Shown here: positions 11,497-22,169 of the stretch, in pieces
Position numbering within the stretch: position 1 is the stretch's first letter
How the letters are laid out: the number at the start of each line of letters is the position of its first letter
NCBI GenBank assembly: GCA_030068075.1
Contig: CM057825.1
Coordinates: 119,550,322-119,614,321, forward strand
Source of the DNA: Paguma larvata
Taxonomy: Eukaryota > Chordata > Mammalia > Carnivora > Viverridae
Reading direction: 5' to 3'
DNA: 64,000 nucleotides
The notes under the pieces: model-generated
Told to the model about the DNA's origin: nothing
Databases searched by the model: none
The model's input: only the letters and a program-made list of their open reading frames with translations
Program-made: the position numbers and the translations under genes

Positions 11497-11712
11497 GGGG
11501 CACCTGGGTGGCTCAGTCGGTTAAGTGTCTGATTTCGGCTCAGGTCATGATCTCACAGTTCATGAGTATGAGCCCTGTGTCTGGCTCTGCGCTGATAGCT
11601 GAGAGCTTGGCACCTGCTTTGGATTCTCTCTCTCTCTCTCTCTCTCTTCCTCCCTCTCTCTCTATCCTCACTCAGTCATGCTCCGTCTCTCAAAAATCAA
11701 TATTAAAAAGAA
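11497..11712 (+). repeat. Feline SINE, full length
   Basis: Head GGGGCACCTGGGTGGCTCAG, body with a (CT)n expansion near 11627-11650, tail CAAAAATCAATATTAAAAAG. A near-perfect duplication AAACT(A/G)TTTATT flanks it. Confidence 0.95.
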
Positions 11713-11723
11713 ACTGTTTATTT

Positions 11724-11812
11724 AAGTAATCTCTTCACCCACTGTGGGGCTCGAATTCACAACCCCCAGACCAAGAGTTCTGTGCTCTTCTGACAGAGCC
11801 AGCCACGGGGAC
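11724..11812 (-). repeat. Older carnivore SINE fragment, inverted
   Basis: ATCTCTTCACCCACTGTGGG, GCTCGAATTCACAACCCC and CTGACAGAGCCAGCCACGG are the inverted 5' part of a tRNA-derived carnivore SINE. It ends about 100 bp before an exon. Confidence 0.75.
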
Positions 11813-11908
11813 CCTCTTTCTCGATGAGACGCAGATCCCACGGCTTCCGAGCCACCACCCTCCGCCGGAACCTAACGGACACCCTTGCCATTTTGCCCTC
11901 GCCCGCAG

Positions 11909-12113
11909 GACATGCAGGTGACCGGCGTGGAGGACGACAGCCGCGCCCTGAACATCACCATCCACAAGCCCGCGTCCAGCCCCCACTCCAAGCCCTTCCC
12001 CATCCTCCAGGCCACCTTCGTCTTCTCGGACCACATCCGCTGCATCATCGCCAAGCAGCGCCTGGCCAAGGGCCGCATCCAGGCGAGACGCATGAAGACG
12101 CAGAGGATCGCCG
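11909..12113 (+). CDS. CLEC16A: CLEC16A coding exon (inferred exon 21)
   Basis: 205-bp internal exon, phase 0 at the start and one base (G) left over at the end. It begins at DMQVTGVEDDSRALNI, immediately after a CCCGCAG acceptor, and ends ...MKTQRIA with donor GCCG/GTGAGTG. It contains the conserved PFPILQATFVFSDHIRCI and IIAKQRLAKGRIQARRMK stretches. The second is a basic helix-like segment (many K/R). In the family this region is among the most conserved parts of the C-terminal half. The leftover G combines with CC of the next exon to make Ala. There are no disruptions. Confidence 0.97.
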
Positions 12114-13774
12114 GTGAGTGGCAGGCCCCAGCGCCGTCCCCAGAGCCCTCGGGCTCTCGCGCTCACCGCTAGGGGAGGACCCCCGTGGTTTAGGAGTTAC
12201 TCGGGAGAGAACGGAGGGTCTGCTCAGATATCCCCACTCCCCAGGCGTGTCACTTCTAGAGAGTTTCTAGGGCCGCATGGAGGAGGTGGAGGACCGTCCC
12301 CAACCAAGCAAGAGACCCCGAACCAGGCGTCCGTGTGGGACGGCTGCTGGCACCCCCGTGCACAGGAATCTTCTAGCTTACGTGTACAAAACGCTCAGAC
12401 ATTCCTCTGCCACCTTGGATCCTTAACCCTTGAGATCAGTAGGGTCTGTTCCGTCCATTTTACGGAAGAGTAGACCGAGGCTCTGTGACTTGCCCAAAGT
12501 CCCACCCACACAGCCGGTTGGCAGAAGCCCGGCGTGGACCTGCCCACTTAGCGCTCATCCCTTGCCCCCTCCTTCCAGCTCTCCTGAGAGGCAACCCTGC
12601 TTGGTGAGGGGGCCACGATGACCCAGCACTAAATTTGGAAGTCGTCGTGCATTTCGCAGGAACTGTGGTGAACCCGTGAGGAGGCCTCACGCCGCCCTGA
12701 GCAGGAAGACCCGAGCTTTCTTAGAAATAAAGGCTCTTGTAGCAAGGGCGTTCCATTCATCGGGGCCGATGGTGCAGCCTTCCCCTGGGGGAGAAGGCGT
12801 TCTCTCAGCTCCCCAAATTATAAATAGTCTTTCTCCAGCCACCAGCGCCTTTCAGTTCAGGCACCGGTGGTCATCCTGTCGTGGTTGCTGGGAGGAGTTC
12901 CAGCCCACTTAGGGAGGAGGAGGGGTGCTTTCTAGAGGGATTTCCTAACAACAAACCCTCGGCGGGCCAGGTTTCTGGACACTGTAGATTGGCTTACGTA
13001 CCGCGCGTGCCCCGTTGGTTTGCACAGGCCTGCGCCCCACGCGTCCCTCGTTCTATTTCTCACTTAGCTGCAACTTGGCCTATAAAATCATTACAGAAGC
13101 ATTTTGTAATGTGCAAAGTGACTTAAATCATTCAGTCCTTCCTCTCAAGATTTATTTTCAGGAGGTTGTTTTTGTTGTTGTTGATGATGTAAAGCCATCT
13201 CTCACCGCTGGCACGAAGGCTCAATATTTCATTTGAAAATCGAGAATTATGCCGTAAAGAGGCTGTTAGCACAAACGCCTCGGGTATGCCTTAAATTGAT
13301 TTCAAAAAGCCCCTCCAAATGGCTATATCATGAGATTTGTTTACGGCAGAGAGGATAGCACAAACTCATAAATACACGCGTGCATGCAAGGATCATGTTC
13401 TCCCTCACAAGCTTCCCCGCGCCCATGGACGTGTCTGAACCTTCAGGGCAGCACTGGCCCCATCGGCTTTGGGGTCTACAGTCGGACCCGCGGCAAGGGT
13501 CTTTTGCACGCAGGGTCCAAGGTGGAGACTGGCCAGCATCCATTTCCGAATCCCCCGTCAGGCACCCGCTGTGTCCTGAGCTCGGCCAGGACCTTGGTGT
13601 CACGGTGGTCTCCCCCACTCGAGGCCGCCGGCCGCCTGCTCGGTGCCGTCCCGAGTGATGTGTCCGCCAGGGGCCACGGCCGCGCCGGCTGCAGCCCCCC
13701 CCCCACGCACAGCCCCGTCATCTCCACCCCCGGCCCACGTGCCGCGCGTGAACCACGGTGTTGTTTGAACGCAG
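12114..13774 (+). other. CLEC16A: CLEC16A intron 21
   Basis: 1,661-bp intron (GTGAGTG donor; TTGTTTGAACGCAG acceptor). It contains an old MIR piece at about 12430-12545, recognisable by 'CTGTGACTTGCCCAAAGTC', and otherwise unique sequence. The 13050-13330 part is AT-richer than its surroundings. Confidence 0.93.
12430..12545 (-). repeat. MIR fragment
   Basis: 'CCATTTTACGGAAGAGTAGA', 'GAGGCTCTGTGACTTGCCC' and 'AAAGTCCCACCCACACAGCC' match the inverted MIR core. Confidence 0.65.
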
Positions 13775-13939
13775 CCCTCCTGGACCTCCCAATCCAGCCG
13801 GCGACCGACGTCCTGGGGTTTCGACTTGGCTCCTCTTCCGCCCAGCACCTGCCTTTCCGCTTCTACGACCAGTGCCGCCGGGGCAGCAGCGACCCCACCG
13901 TGCAGCGGTCTGTGTTCGCATCGGTGGACAAGGTGCCAG
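13775..13939 (+). CDS. CLEC16A: CLEC16A coding exon (inferred exon 22)
   Basis: 165-bp internal exon. Two bases finish the split Ala codon, giving ALLDLPIQPATDVLGF, a Ser-rich turn, HLPFRFYDQ, then SSDPTVQRSVFASVDKVP. The last base G is split onto the next exon (Gly). The donor is CCAG/GTAAGC, a strong consensus. The exon covers the passage from the ordered core to the disordered tail. In human a shorter CLEC16A isoform diverges at about this point, as I recall, so alternative splicing after this exon is expected. Confidence 0.97.
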
Positions 13940-14789
13940 GTAAGCCGCCCCGGCCTCGCGTCCTGGCCCCGGAGGGTTCCGGGGCCTTCTCTGTCGAGCC
14001 TGTGTGAGCACGCTTCCCTTCCTGTCGCAGAGTCCGGGCGGCTGGAGGTACCCGTTTCTTAGAATTTGTCAAAGTAGAGCTCAAGATGAGACACAAGCCC
14101 TAGAAATAAATCTTGGCTTTCTATTTGGTGTGCTGCCGCCTGGGTTTGGTTTTCCAGAGATTTTCTGGGGATGCGGAACGACTTCTCAGAATCAAGGCTA
14201 AGAAGTTTCTTGGAAATTTCTTGGAAATGCTCAGCTTGTTAGTAACGAGGCTGCGGGGGAGGAATTTCCTTCTCCATGTGGGACGACTAGCGAGGCCGTG
14301 TGTGTGGTTCCCGTTCCAGCCCCTGAAGAGATGAGAGCTCAGAGAGGGCTGTGCCAGGGGCTCCCATGTGGGAGCTGGGGGCCCTCCCTCCCACTTTCTC
14401 CAGAGACCATCTCCCCAAAAAAGAGAAACATGAGAAGAAAGTTCAAGTGCAGCTCACTTCTCCAGAAGGGCCGGCAGCCTCTCCCCTTCCTGTTCTGATG
14501 CGTCTACCTTAAATCCACGCGCACCCCAGTCCTTTGAAAAAGAACCTCGCTCTTGCTCACAGAACTTCCCGCAGTCGGCCCGGCGGTCCCCTGCAAGTGT
14601 GTAGGGTTTCCAACTGGCGCCGAAACGTCGCAAAAATGTTTTCAAAAGCAGTTACCGATCGAAGAAGTTGTCGCTTTAAAATGCCGCGGCAGGGACCTGT
14701 CCAAACTCAGGGTCCATGTTTTCCCTCCCGTCCGTGATTTACCTCTGTCCGTTCCTTGATTTCATTAATTCCTTTTAGCAATGTCTATA

Positions 14790-15300
14790 CCGTAAGTATA
14801 TGATATTTTAAAACGTACACAGGACGTGATAAAACGAGAAATAAGTCAGCTCTGGCCCAGAAGGAATCGCCGTTAACAGTTTCTTGACTGTCCTTCCAGA
14901 AATGTTCGTTCGTATGCCATACACGTTTTTTTCTTGTCTGTTTTTACACGTGGGGTCCCACCATCTGTGTGCTTCCGCACCTTCCTTTTTTCACGTATAA
15001 TTCGGTGTTACGCGTCAACGCTCATAGGTTAACTTCACGCTAAGTAATCATTGACTCTTGTACGGCATTTTAGCACATGGCCGGGGCCGAAACACCTCGC
15101 CTAACGTTTTCTGTCGGTGGACGTCTGGGTCGCTCCCAGTGTTTTGCTCCTCCAGGGTCCTCGAACACCCCGGGGGTGCCTCGGTGGAAGTGTGCACGTC
15201 TCGATCGTCTGTGGGATGAAGTCTCAGCAGGGGGCCTGCCGGGGCAAAGGGGAGAGTTTTCGTCTTGACCTCGGTGGTCTGAGCCTGCGCCTTGGAAAAG
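14790..15300 (-). repeat. Old L1 3'-UTR-type fragment
   Basis: 'TTTCTTGACTGTCCTTCCAG', 'CTTCCGCACCTTCC', 'TTTTTTCACGTATAATTCGG', 'GGACGTCTGGGTCGCTCCCA' appear in the order of the inverted L1 3' region; many TG-to-CG differences from consensus. Confidence 0.5.
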
Positions 15301-15330
15301 CACGCCAGTTCATGCCGCCACCCGCTGCCT

Positions 15331-15388
15331 GTGACCGTGTTCATTCTGAAAACCGGTCTCAGACTCTAAGACTGATGGCGATACGGCC
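15331..15388 (+). repeat. Copy 1 of a ~57-bp direct repeat
   Basis: Contains GACCGTGTTCATTCT, CTCAGACTCTAAGACTGATG and GCGATACGGCC. A near-identical copy lies at 16061-16117 in the same orientation. I do not recognise the family. Confidence 0.85.
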
Positions 15389-15552
15389 TTTGTTTTCAGC
15401 TACGAAACGTGACTCGGTGCTGCCTGCTCCAGGGTCTGAGGCTCCTTTGTCAGAACTTGTTCAGGCCGCGTCCCGGTCTCTAGGGATGGTTGCTAAGTAA
15501 ACACAAACAGCGGCGTGAGTCTAGGTTAAATGCAAATCGCCTTGGTGGGAAA

Positions 15553-15703
15553 TCTTTCTCTTTCTTTCTTTCTTTCTTTTTCTTTCTTTTCTTCTTTCTT
15601 TTTCTTTTTCTTTTTTTCTTTCTCTTTCTTTTCTTTCTTTTCTTTCTTTTTCTTTCCTTCCTTCCTTCCTTCCTTCCTTCCTTCCTTCCTTCCTGCCTTC
15701 CAC
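15553..15703 (+). repeat. Polypyrimidine microsatellite (CTTT)n(CCTT)n
   Basis: 142 uninterrupted pyrimidines (15553-15694), first TTTC/TTTTC units, then pure TTCC units; after one G it ends in CCTTCCACAG. Confidence 0.97.
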
Positions 15704-15739
15704 AGAGTTGTAATTTATTATAACATTTCTATAAGCACT

Positions 15740-15810
15740 GCCTTGTGATTTTTAAATTGGGATATAATGGACATACAACGTCGTATTAAGAAATCATTTC
15801 TTGAGGGTCA
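15740..15810 (-). repeat. L1 3' end fragment, inverted
   Basis: 'TTAAATTGGGATATAATGGA' and 'CATACAACGTCGTATTAAG' resemble the inverted L1 3' terminus. Confidence 0.45.
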
Positions 15811-16060
15811 CTCGGGTTTCATCTGGGGGACGAATGGGTTAAAGAGAAAAACCCGGGCCTCGTTTCCGCTCCATCCTTTCTGGACCCGGCAAGTGTAAAT
15901 AAATAAATAGAGCCAAACGTCACATTCTTCAGCAGAGGCATAATCGTCTCCCTGTGTGCAGAGCACTTTACAGTGACTCATTACCAAGTGCTCCCACCGC
16001 TGCCTGGGCTCCCGGGGAGAAGCGCGGTCACCCGGTGCTGGCGGTGTGGGCCTGTCTGCT

Positions 16061-16117
16061 GCGACCGTGTTCATTCTTCAAACCAGTCTCAGACTCTAAG
16101 ACTGATGGCGATATGGC
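16061..16117 (+). repeat. Copy 2 of a ~57-bp direct repeat
   Basis: GACCGTGTTCATTCT, CTCAGACTCTAAGACTGATG and GCGATATGGCC repeat the segment at 15331-15388 with only a few changes. Confidence 0.85.
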
Positions 16118-16629
16118 CAGGTGATACTTGCCCGGCGGGGGTGCCCCCATCCGGCTGTCGGCCCCCCGGGTCGGGGTATTTAACGTAGAGCCAGATGGGA
16201 CCGCGGAGGGTCAGAGGTAGCTGCCGAAGCTGGCCATCCGCCCCTCGCCTGTATCCCTCCGCTGACAGCCTCCGGAAGTGCCACTCGGGTGTGCGCTGGG
16301 GCGCGGGGACGCCCTCGCAGATGTGTCTCTGAGTGCAACTGCTCTGGGCCCTCGGGTAAAGGGGCCTCCCTGCCTTCCCTGCACCGGCCTGGCTGGCGCT
16401 GTGCCCTAAGGAGGAAATGAAATCCCTGAGCCTCAGTGTGACTCGGGAGGGGGGGGTGGTGGGGAGCTCTCCCCACCCTGCCCCTCCTCACCACCTGCCA
16501 TCTCAGTAGTCTGCCCCACAGCTGCCCAGCGTCTGGAGTCCTCCTCGGCCCTCCTCTGCCCCGCCTCGTCCCATGCCCGCTGGCCTGCTCTGCCCCCAGC
16601 AGACACCGCCCTGTCCCAGCCGCTAGCCC

Positions 16630-16830
16630 TCTCCCTAGATCATGGAGCAGTATCCTCGGTGTGCTCAGGCGCCCGCTCTCATCGCTCCCCTTCGGCCAGA
16701 GGGATCTTTCTAGAATGTAAATCAGGTTACCTCACGCCCCTCCCTGCAACCCCCCGGTGGCCTCCCGTTGCGCTTGGAGCCGAATCCAAATCTCTCTCTC
16801 TGTTCTTGTGCGGCTGTTGCGAGAGCGGCC
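16630..16830 (+). repeat. L2 fragment
   Basis: 'GGATCTTTCTAGAATGTAAA', 'TCAGGTTACCTCACGCCCC', 'CCGGTGGCCTCCCGTTGCGC' and 'GAGCCGAATCCAAATC' follow the L2 3' region in order. Confidence 0.6.
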
Positions 16831-17559
16831 CCAGCCGGCCTCTCAGACGCAGCCGCCCGGCTTCCTTCGTCCCCCACCCCCGGCCGCACCGGCCCTGGCT
16901 GCTCCTCTAAGTCAGCGCTTTTCAAAGTTCTGGCCCCGGTCCCCCTCGATCCCCTTAGCAAAATACCAAGGATCCCACGAGCTGTAGTTTACATAGACCT
17001 TGGGTGGCTTCGTCGGTGGCACTCGGACTAGGGAAGGGACACAAGGGCACTGAGGCCCCAGAAGATTGGAAGCATTCTTCCGCTTAATTCCTGTCACCAA
17101 AGTGAACGAGACGCGCACCCAGGGCGGGCACGTGCACCCACGTGATAGACTTGGGGCGGTTGCATGCCAGCTGGGTTCCTTCACCCTCACCTTGGAAGTC
17201 GTCAGAAGCCAAAGAGTGGGGCCCGGTGGGGGTGGGCATCCGAAGCGTGGCCCGGGTCGGCCTCTGAGGCTGTGGCGTCCACAGCCGCATCTGGGCCCAC
17301 GAGGGCGATGTCGTCTCCCCACCCCCCACCTTTTGGAAAGGTCTTGCTCTGGGTGCCTTGCCGTAGGCCACATGGTTGCGAAACTTGGGTGGGGTCGTCA
17401 CTCCTGCCCGGGAGGGATCATTCACAGTAGAGACACAGTCCTGGCCGCCCGCCCCCGGGGCGGCCGCCGGAGGGGCCGGCCCTGTCCTGCCACACTTCCC
17501 GTCTTACCTGCCAGCCAGGTGATCGTCACAGAGCTGCGTGTCTCCCCCTCCCCCTTACC

Positions 17560-17700
17560 AGCTGTAAATGATTGTATTTAATGGCAATACATCCTCCCTT
17601 TCCTTGGAAGAGATACTAAAGTGGAATATGAGTCAGAGCTCGTAGGTGACCGGCCACTTTGGTGTATTTCTCTTTTTCCACTGGGCTCGGAGGGAAACCA
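17560..17700 (+). other. AT-rich unique island
   Basis: Around 'GATTGTATTTAATGGCAATA' the composition turns AT-rich between GC-rich flanks and no repeat family is recognised. It could be a conserved non-coding element; the sequence alone cannot show it. Confidence 0.3.
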
Positions 17701-18169
17701 CCAATCCTGTTCACTGGCCCGTTTTACGTTCCTGCCCCTCGTCCCTGCAGCAGGTTCAGCTCTTCGAGGGCAGAGGCGTGGGTCTGGCAAACAGCGCGCC
17801 CTGCGCATTTTTCCACCAACGCGAGGTGGACCCCCGACCCCGGAGCAGAAGCTGTGCCTGGAGGAGCTCCCGGGTGGGGGAGGGGCAGCAGCCTCCGGTC
17901 GAAGGGCCAGCGCTCTGACCTGCCAGAGCAGCCCTGGCCCCTGCGCTGGGCTCCTTCTGGCCTAGAGGCCGCTCACAGCTGTTCACCTGTTCCCAGTTCT
18001 TATCCAGAGCGAAGGGCTGTGCGGCCCAGTGGGCTCCGGGATGCGAGTGTCCAGGCAGGTGGATGCCCCTGGCCTTCACTGATGGGGGCTTAGTGACGTG
18101 ACCGAAGAAGGTGACCCCTTCCCACCTTGTTAATTACCAGCCACTCCCCAGCAGCCTTTTAGCTCTGGG

Positions 18170-18520
18170 GACAGGTACCGAATGTCTCTCTCACTGTTCT
18201 CCACCCTGCTGAAAACCTTCCAGCGCCTCTGGCCCACAGCCCCTCCCCATGGCCGTTGTCCTGCACAGCTGGCCCCTGCCCCCGGCCGCTCTCGGCTGCT
18301 CTCTCTTCTCCCACCTCGGCTCTCCTCGCAGACAGCACAGCCCCCAACATCAGCGGCACTGGCTTTCTGGCCACCCCTCCCGAGGGCCAGGTGGATCCCA
18401 TTCGGGGCCTCTGTCCTCTCGCCCCCTCTGCCTAGAGCCCTCTGCATGGCTGCTTCCTTCTCCGCACTCAGGACTCTGATCGGATACCTGCTCGGGGGCC
18501 TCCCCCGCCCCCTAGTCCGT
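18170..18520 (+). repeat. Possible L2 fragment
   Basis: 'CCACCCTGCTGAAAACCTTC', 'CAGCGCCTCTGGCCCAC' and 'CCGCACTCAGGACTCTGATC' are in the style and order of the L2 3' region; diverged. Confidence 0.4.
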
Positions 18521-18543
18521 CTCTGTGGGGCAGCTGGTTTTCT

Positions 18544-19050
18544 TTAATTGAGGTGAAATCTATGTAACATAAGAGAGCACGTGATTCAGTGGCATTTAGT
18601 ACGTTCATGGTCGTGGGCCACCACCTCTTCTGCTGGTTCCAGAATACTCTGATCGGCCGTTCCCACCGGGCGCTCCCTCGCCATCCGCCCTTCCCCAGTC
18701 CCGGCCACCACCACTGTGTTTCCCGGCTCTGCGCACGGCTCTGTTCCTGAATTTCCTGCACGTCGTACGGCGCGTGGCCCTTTGTGTCGGCCTCTTTGCC
18801 TGAGCGTGATGTTCGCACGGAGGTTCCTCCACGTCGCAGCGTGCGTCAGAGCGCGGGGACAGGCCACGTTTCATCCGTCCCCTCTTGCACCCTTGACGGC
18901 CGCGTGGCTGGTTTTGGCACGCGTGTGCGGTGCCGCCCTGAGTGTGCACATGGAAGTTCTTATTGGAACGCCTGTTTGCAGTCCTCTGGGAAATCTCCGT
19001 CGGAGTAGGAAGCTTTCCCCACGGGCTTCCGTTCGCTGGCCTTGACCCAT
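18544..19050 (-). repeat. Old L1 3'-UTR-type fragment
   Basis: 'ATTGAGGTGAAATCTATGTA', 'GATTCAGTGGCATTTAGTAC', 'GTTCATGGTCGTGGGCCACC', 'GGCCCTTTGTGTCGG', 'GAGGTTCCTCCACGTCGCAG' follow the inverted L1 3' region in order, with many CG-for-CA/TG differences. Confidence 0.65.
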
Positions 19051-19645
19051 TTGTCTTCCTGGCTGGGTCGCTCGCCCCGCGCTCGCTTGGAAGGCTCCGG
19101 GGGCCTGTTCGTCTGCCCTCAACCACAGATTCCCAGTGAGCAGGTGCCTGGTGACTGTCGAACGCAGGCGGGGACGCGGATCGGCAGATGGAAGCTGGGC
19201 CGGATGAGTGGCTCAGTGTCTTGTCTTCCCGGCGGACTGTGAACCGCAGCAGGGGCGTTGCTGTCTCGCCCTGGCACCCGCCCCGGTTGGAGGTGGTGGC
19301 TCGGGATGCCAGCCGGAGAGTCAGACTTCACCGCGCCGGGGCCGAGCTCTGAGCTCAGCTTTCCTCTCTCCTCGTCCCTCCCGAGTTCGGGCCACCATCT
19401 GTCTCGGGGCAAACAATGAAGTCCCCGGGCACAGGGGGAGCGCGGCACTTTCCACAACTGTTATCTTGACGAAAGGCAAACAAGCGGGCCCTATCAGTCA
19501 CTGACCCAGCACACTGAATGGTTCCGCGGAAAGGCAGCGCCGCTCCAGGGCCAGCCTCTGGCAGCTGAGTAACCGAGGGAGAACGCAGAGATCCCAGTGT
19601 GCTCGGAGCCAGCCGCGCTGACCACGAAGCTTCGGAGTGACGGCC

Positions 19646-19666
19646 AAAAAAAAAAAAAAAAAAAAT
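19646..19666 (+). repeat. Poly-A run
   Basis: About 20 A after GACGGCC; no recognisable element body precedes it. Confidence 0.85.
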
Positions 19667-20039
19667 CAATGTTTAATTCATAGACCTCGGTCCTGCCTTG
19701 TCTCCTGGGATAACGTTATGTAGTAGGTGCTCATGTCATCTCGTGACAGTGTTTCCCAGAAACTAATTTTTTAGGCCTGTTCTGTTTCTTATTTCCGATT
19801 AGAAAACAGGAGCCAGGTCCCTCCTCCCAGCTCCCCACGGCACAAGAAATGCCCTTTCTGGAGTCACACGGGAAGGAGAGCCTCCCCGTCACCTTTCCTC
19901 CAGCCTCCTAGGCCCCTGTTAGCCCCTCCCGAGCCGTCAGCAACTTGGCCAGAGACTCCAGCCGCTGGGTCAGTGACTTCTAGAAACTTCACTCTGACCC
20001 CGATGCCTTTTTTTTTTTTTTTTTAAGCATGCTGTATTG

Positions 20040-20170
20040 AGCTGCTAAGCCCTTCATACAGTATTCTTATCCCATCTGCGCAGCAACCCTCAGAAGCAAG
20101 GCCTTGCCATTTTCCTTTTCTGCATGTGGGCAGGCACCCTGCTCAGGGTCACACCAGGTACCCCTCCCCT
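20040..20170 (-). repeat. MIR fragment
   Basis: 'TGCTAAGCCCTTCATACAGT', 'CTTATCCCATCTGCGCAGC', 'GCCATTTTCCTTTTCTGC' and 'CAGGGTCACACCAGG' follow the inverted MIR. Confidence 0.6.
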
Positions 20171-20357
20171 CCGCGAGCCCAGGTCTGCCTGGGTCAGACC
20201 CTGAGCCGCCACCACCATGCCTCTTAGTTCCAAACTCAGCGTGGACACATCTGAACTGAATTCTCCTTTTCCGCTTTTAGAAATAAAGGCCTACCCACAG
20301 CCACCCGAAGCCTCTCTGGTGTCAGGCAAAACCATGTTGTTGGCTCCAGCTCTGGGG

Positions 20358-20580
20358 GTGTTTCTTTTTCTTTTCTTTTTTTTTTTTTTTTTTAAGTTTA
20401 AGAGAGAGCATGAGCAGGGGAGGGGCAGAGAGAGAGGGAGACAGAATCCCAAGCAGGCTCCGGCCTCTGAGCTGCCCCCAAAGAGCTCGACCCGGGGCTC
20501 GAACCCACACACCGGGAGATCATGACCTGAGCCGCTATCAGGAGTCGGACACTTAACCAGCTGAGCTACCCAGGCGCCCC
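20358..20580 (-). repeat. Feline SINE, inverted
   Basis: Poly-T, GAGAGAGCATGAGCAGGGG, GGGGCTCGAACCCACACACC, CAGCTGAGCTACCCAGGCGC. Flanked by CTG(G/T)GGGTGTTT. Confidence 0.95.
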
Positions 20581-20654
20581 GCTGTGGGTGTTTTGAACAG
20601 AAAACATCATCTCTTTCTGGGGGCATGGGATAGAGTTTGACCGGGAGAATTAAC

Positions 20655-20775
20655 TGTGCCGGGCACTCTGTATGCGTTAATTCTATGCTCCGGACAGCGC
20701 TGGGAGCTGGTGTGGCTTGCCCTGTTCTCCGTACGGGAAACCAAGTCTCGGACCGAGGCTGCAGAGCCCACACAG
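20655..20775 (-). repeat. MIR fragment
   Basis: 'GCCGGGCACTCTGTATGCGT', 'TAATTCTATGCTCCGGACAG' and 'TACGGGAAACCAAGTCTCGG' fit the inverted MIR. Confidence 0.5.
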
Positions 20776-21649
20776 GGCAGGCTGAGAGCTGTACCCCCAC
20801 CGCCTGCTTCCAGATCCCCCCGGCCTGCAGGCTGGCGTCCGTGATGGCCAAGCAGCTTCCCCCGACGCCTCTGCCACCTATCTCTGCTTGTCAGAAGTCG
20901 GCAAGACAGACCCCTGTTAGAGAGGGGGCTGCGGGGCGGCCCGTCCCGTCTTCTGAACACCACGCTCACACACTCCAAGCCCTGCCTTGCATCAGGGGTA
21001 AACCTGCAAAGCCGCCGTCCAGAAAGACACTCCACCCCCACCCCCCGCAACCGCCACTTCCACACTGGGCAGAGCTCAGGGCCACGTGCAGACCCATCCT
21101 GGCAGAGGTTTGTTCCTGGTGCATCAAGGGCAAAAGGCAGAATTGAGGCTTTAAAACGTTGTCTGTCCAAAAGCAGGATCTGAGCTCTCTTCAAAGCCCT
21201 CCGGCAGCCGTCTGTAAGGAGCAGCCCTGGCGTGGTCGCATCGGAGGCGTGGGGGTCAAGCCCCACCCACAATCATCCCTGAGCTGAGCCCTAGGGTCCC
21301 CGCTTCCCACGCCTCTCGCGGGCGCCCCCGGGGCAGCCGTGAATAGGGAGTGTGAGCCCAGCTGGGAGCTCACAGCCCCAAAGGAACCGCGCTCCCGAGC
21401 CAGGGCCCGCGAGGCTACCCCACCTGGAACGTCTCCCCAGGTTTGGACGCTTTCCCGGGACACACGGTGGCACCCTGCGTCTGAGGAGCCCTGTTGCGAA
21501 AGGCCACACCAGCGGGCGGAGCCAGCCCGCAGGCCCAGATGAGCCTCTCTGGAGCGGAGACAGGAGGAGGAAAGAGTTCCAGAGAACTGAGTGTTGCTTC
21601 ACTTTTCGGGGGCATCACCCACCTCTGACTGTCCAAGCAACTGTGTGCC

Positions 21650-22000
21650 CGGGAGCCTCCCGCCCCCCGCCGCACGCCAGAGAGCAGGGAACGCCGCTGG
21701 CGTGGGTCGTGGAGAGGAGAGCGGAGAGCCCGGGTGGGAGGTCGTGGGAAGAGACCGAGCCCGGCTCCCTCTGCCCTTTGACCTCCATAGGTCCCGGCGG
21801 CCCCGAGGGGAGGGGCGGCCTCGCAGGCCACAGGGAGCGGGCGGGCGTGTGTCAGAGCGAGTGGCCCAGCCGCGTGCCTGTGTGTGTGTGTGCGCGCCGG
21901 CCCACGCCCGCGCCCGCCCCAGAGGACGCGGCTCCTGCCGAACTTCCCGGGACAGGCCGAGCGTTTATTGCGGGGCTGTTGGAAAAAGTGGAAGAGGAGC
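21650..22000. promoter_or_regulatory. CpG-rich patch in intron 22 (possible CpG island)
   Basis: Dense CpG (for example CCGCCGCACGCCAG, GTGCGCGCCGGCCC, CGCGCCCGCCCC), well above nearby intron. No TATA box or linked exon is evident, so any promoter or enhancer role is inference. Confidence 0.35.
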
Positions 22001-22169
22001 AAGAAGAGGCAGGGTGCCCTCGAGCTCTCTACCCCGAGGTATCCTCGAAGCACGGCCGGCGCCCCTGCCCCTCGTCCTTCCGCTTGTCCGCCATGGGTTT
22101 CTGGTCTCAGCAGCGGCGTTTGCCCAGGAGAGTCCGCAGGAGGAGCCGGCTCAGCCCAGCCCTGCAGCA

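Larger units (their letters stand above)
9443..11908 (+). other. CLEC16A: CLEC16A intron 20
   Basis: 2,466-bp intron with a GTACGG donor and CCCTCGCCCGCAG acceptor. It holds a 25-nt alternating purine-pyrimidine run just after the donor (9486-9510), a (GT)n stretch near 9759-9772, a MIR piece (about 10655-10770), a full feline SINE (11497-11712) and an older SINE fragment on the other strand (11724-11812). Otherwise it looks unique; no coding exon is recognised. Confidence 0.93.

Noticed and set aside
15490..15723. Phe/Ser/Leu-rich or Lys/Glu/Arg-rich open frames
   Set aside because: They are translations of the pyrimidine microsatellite on either strand.
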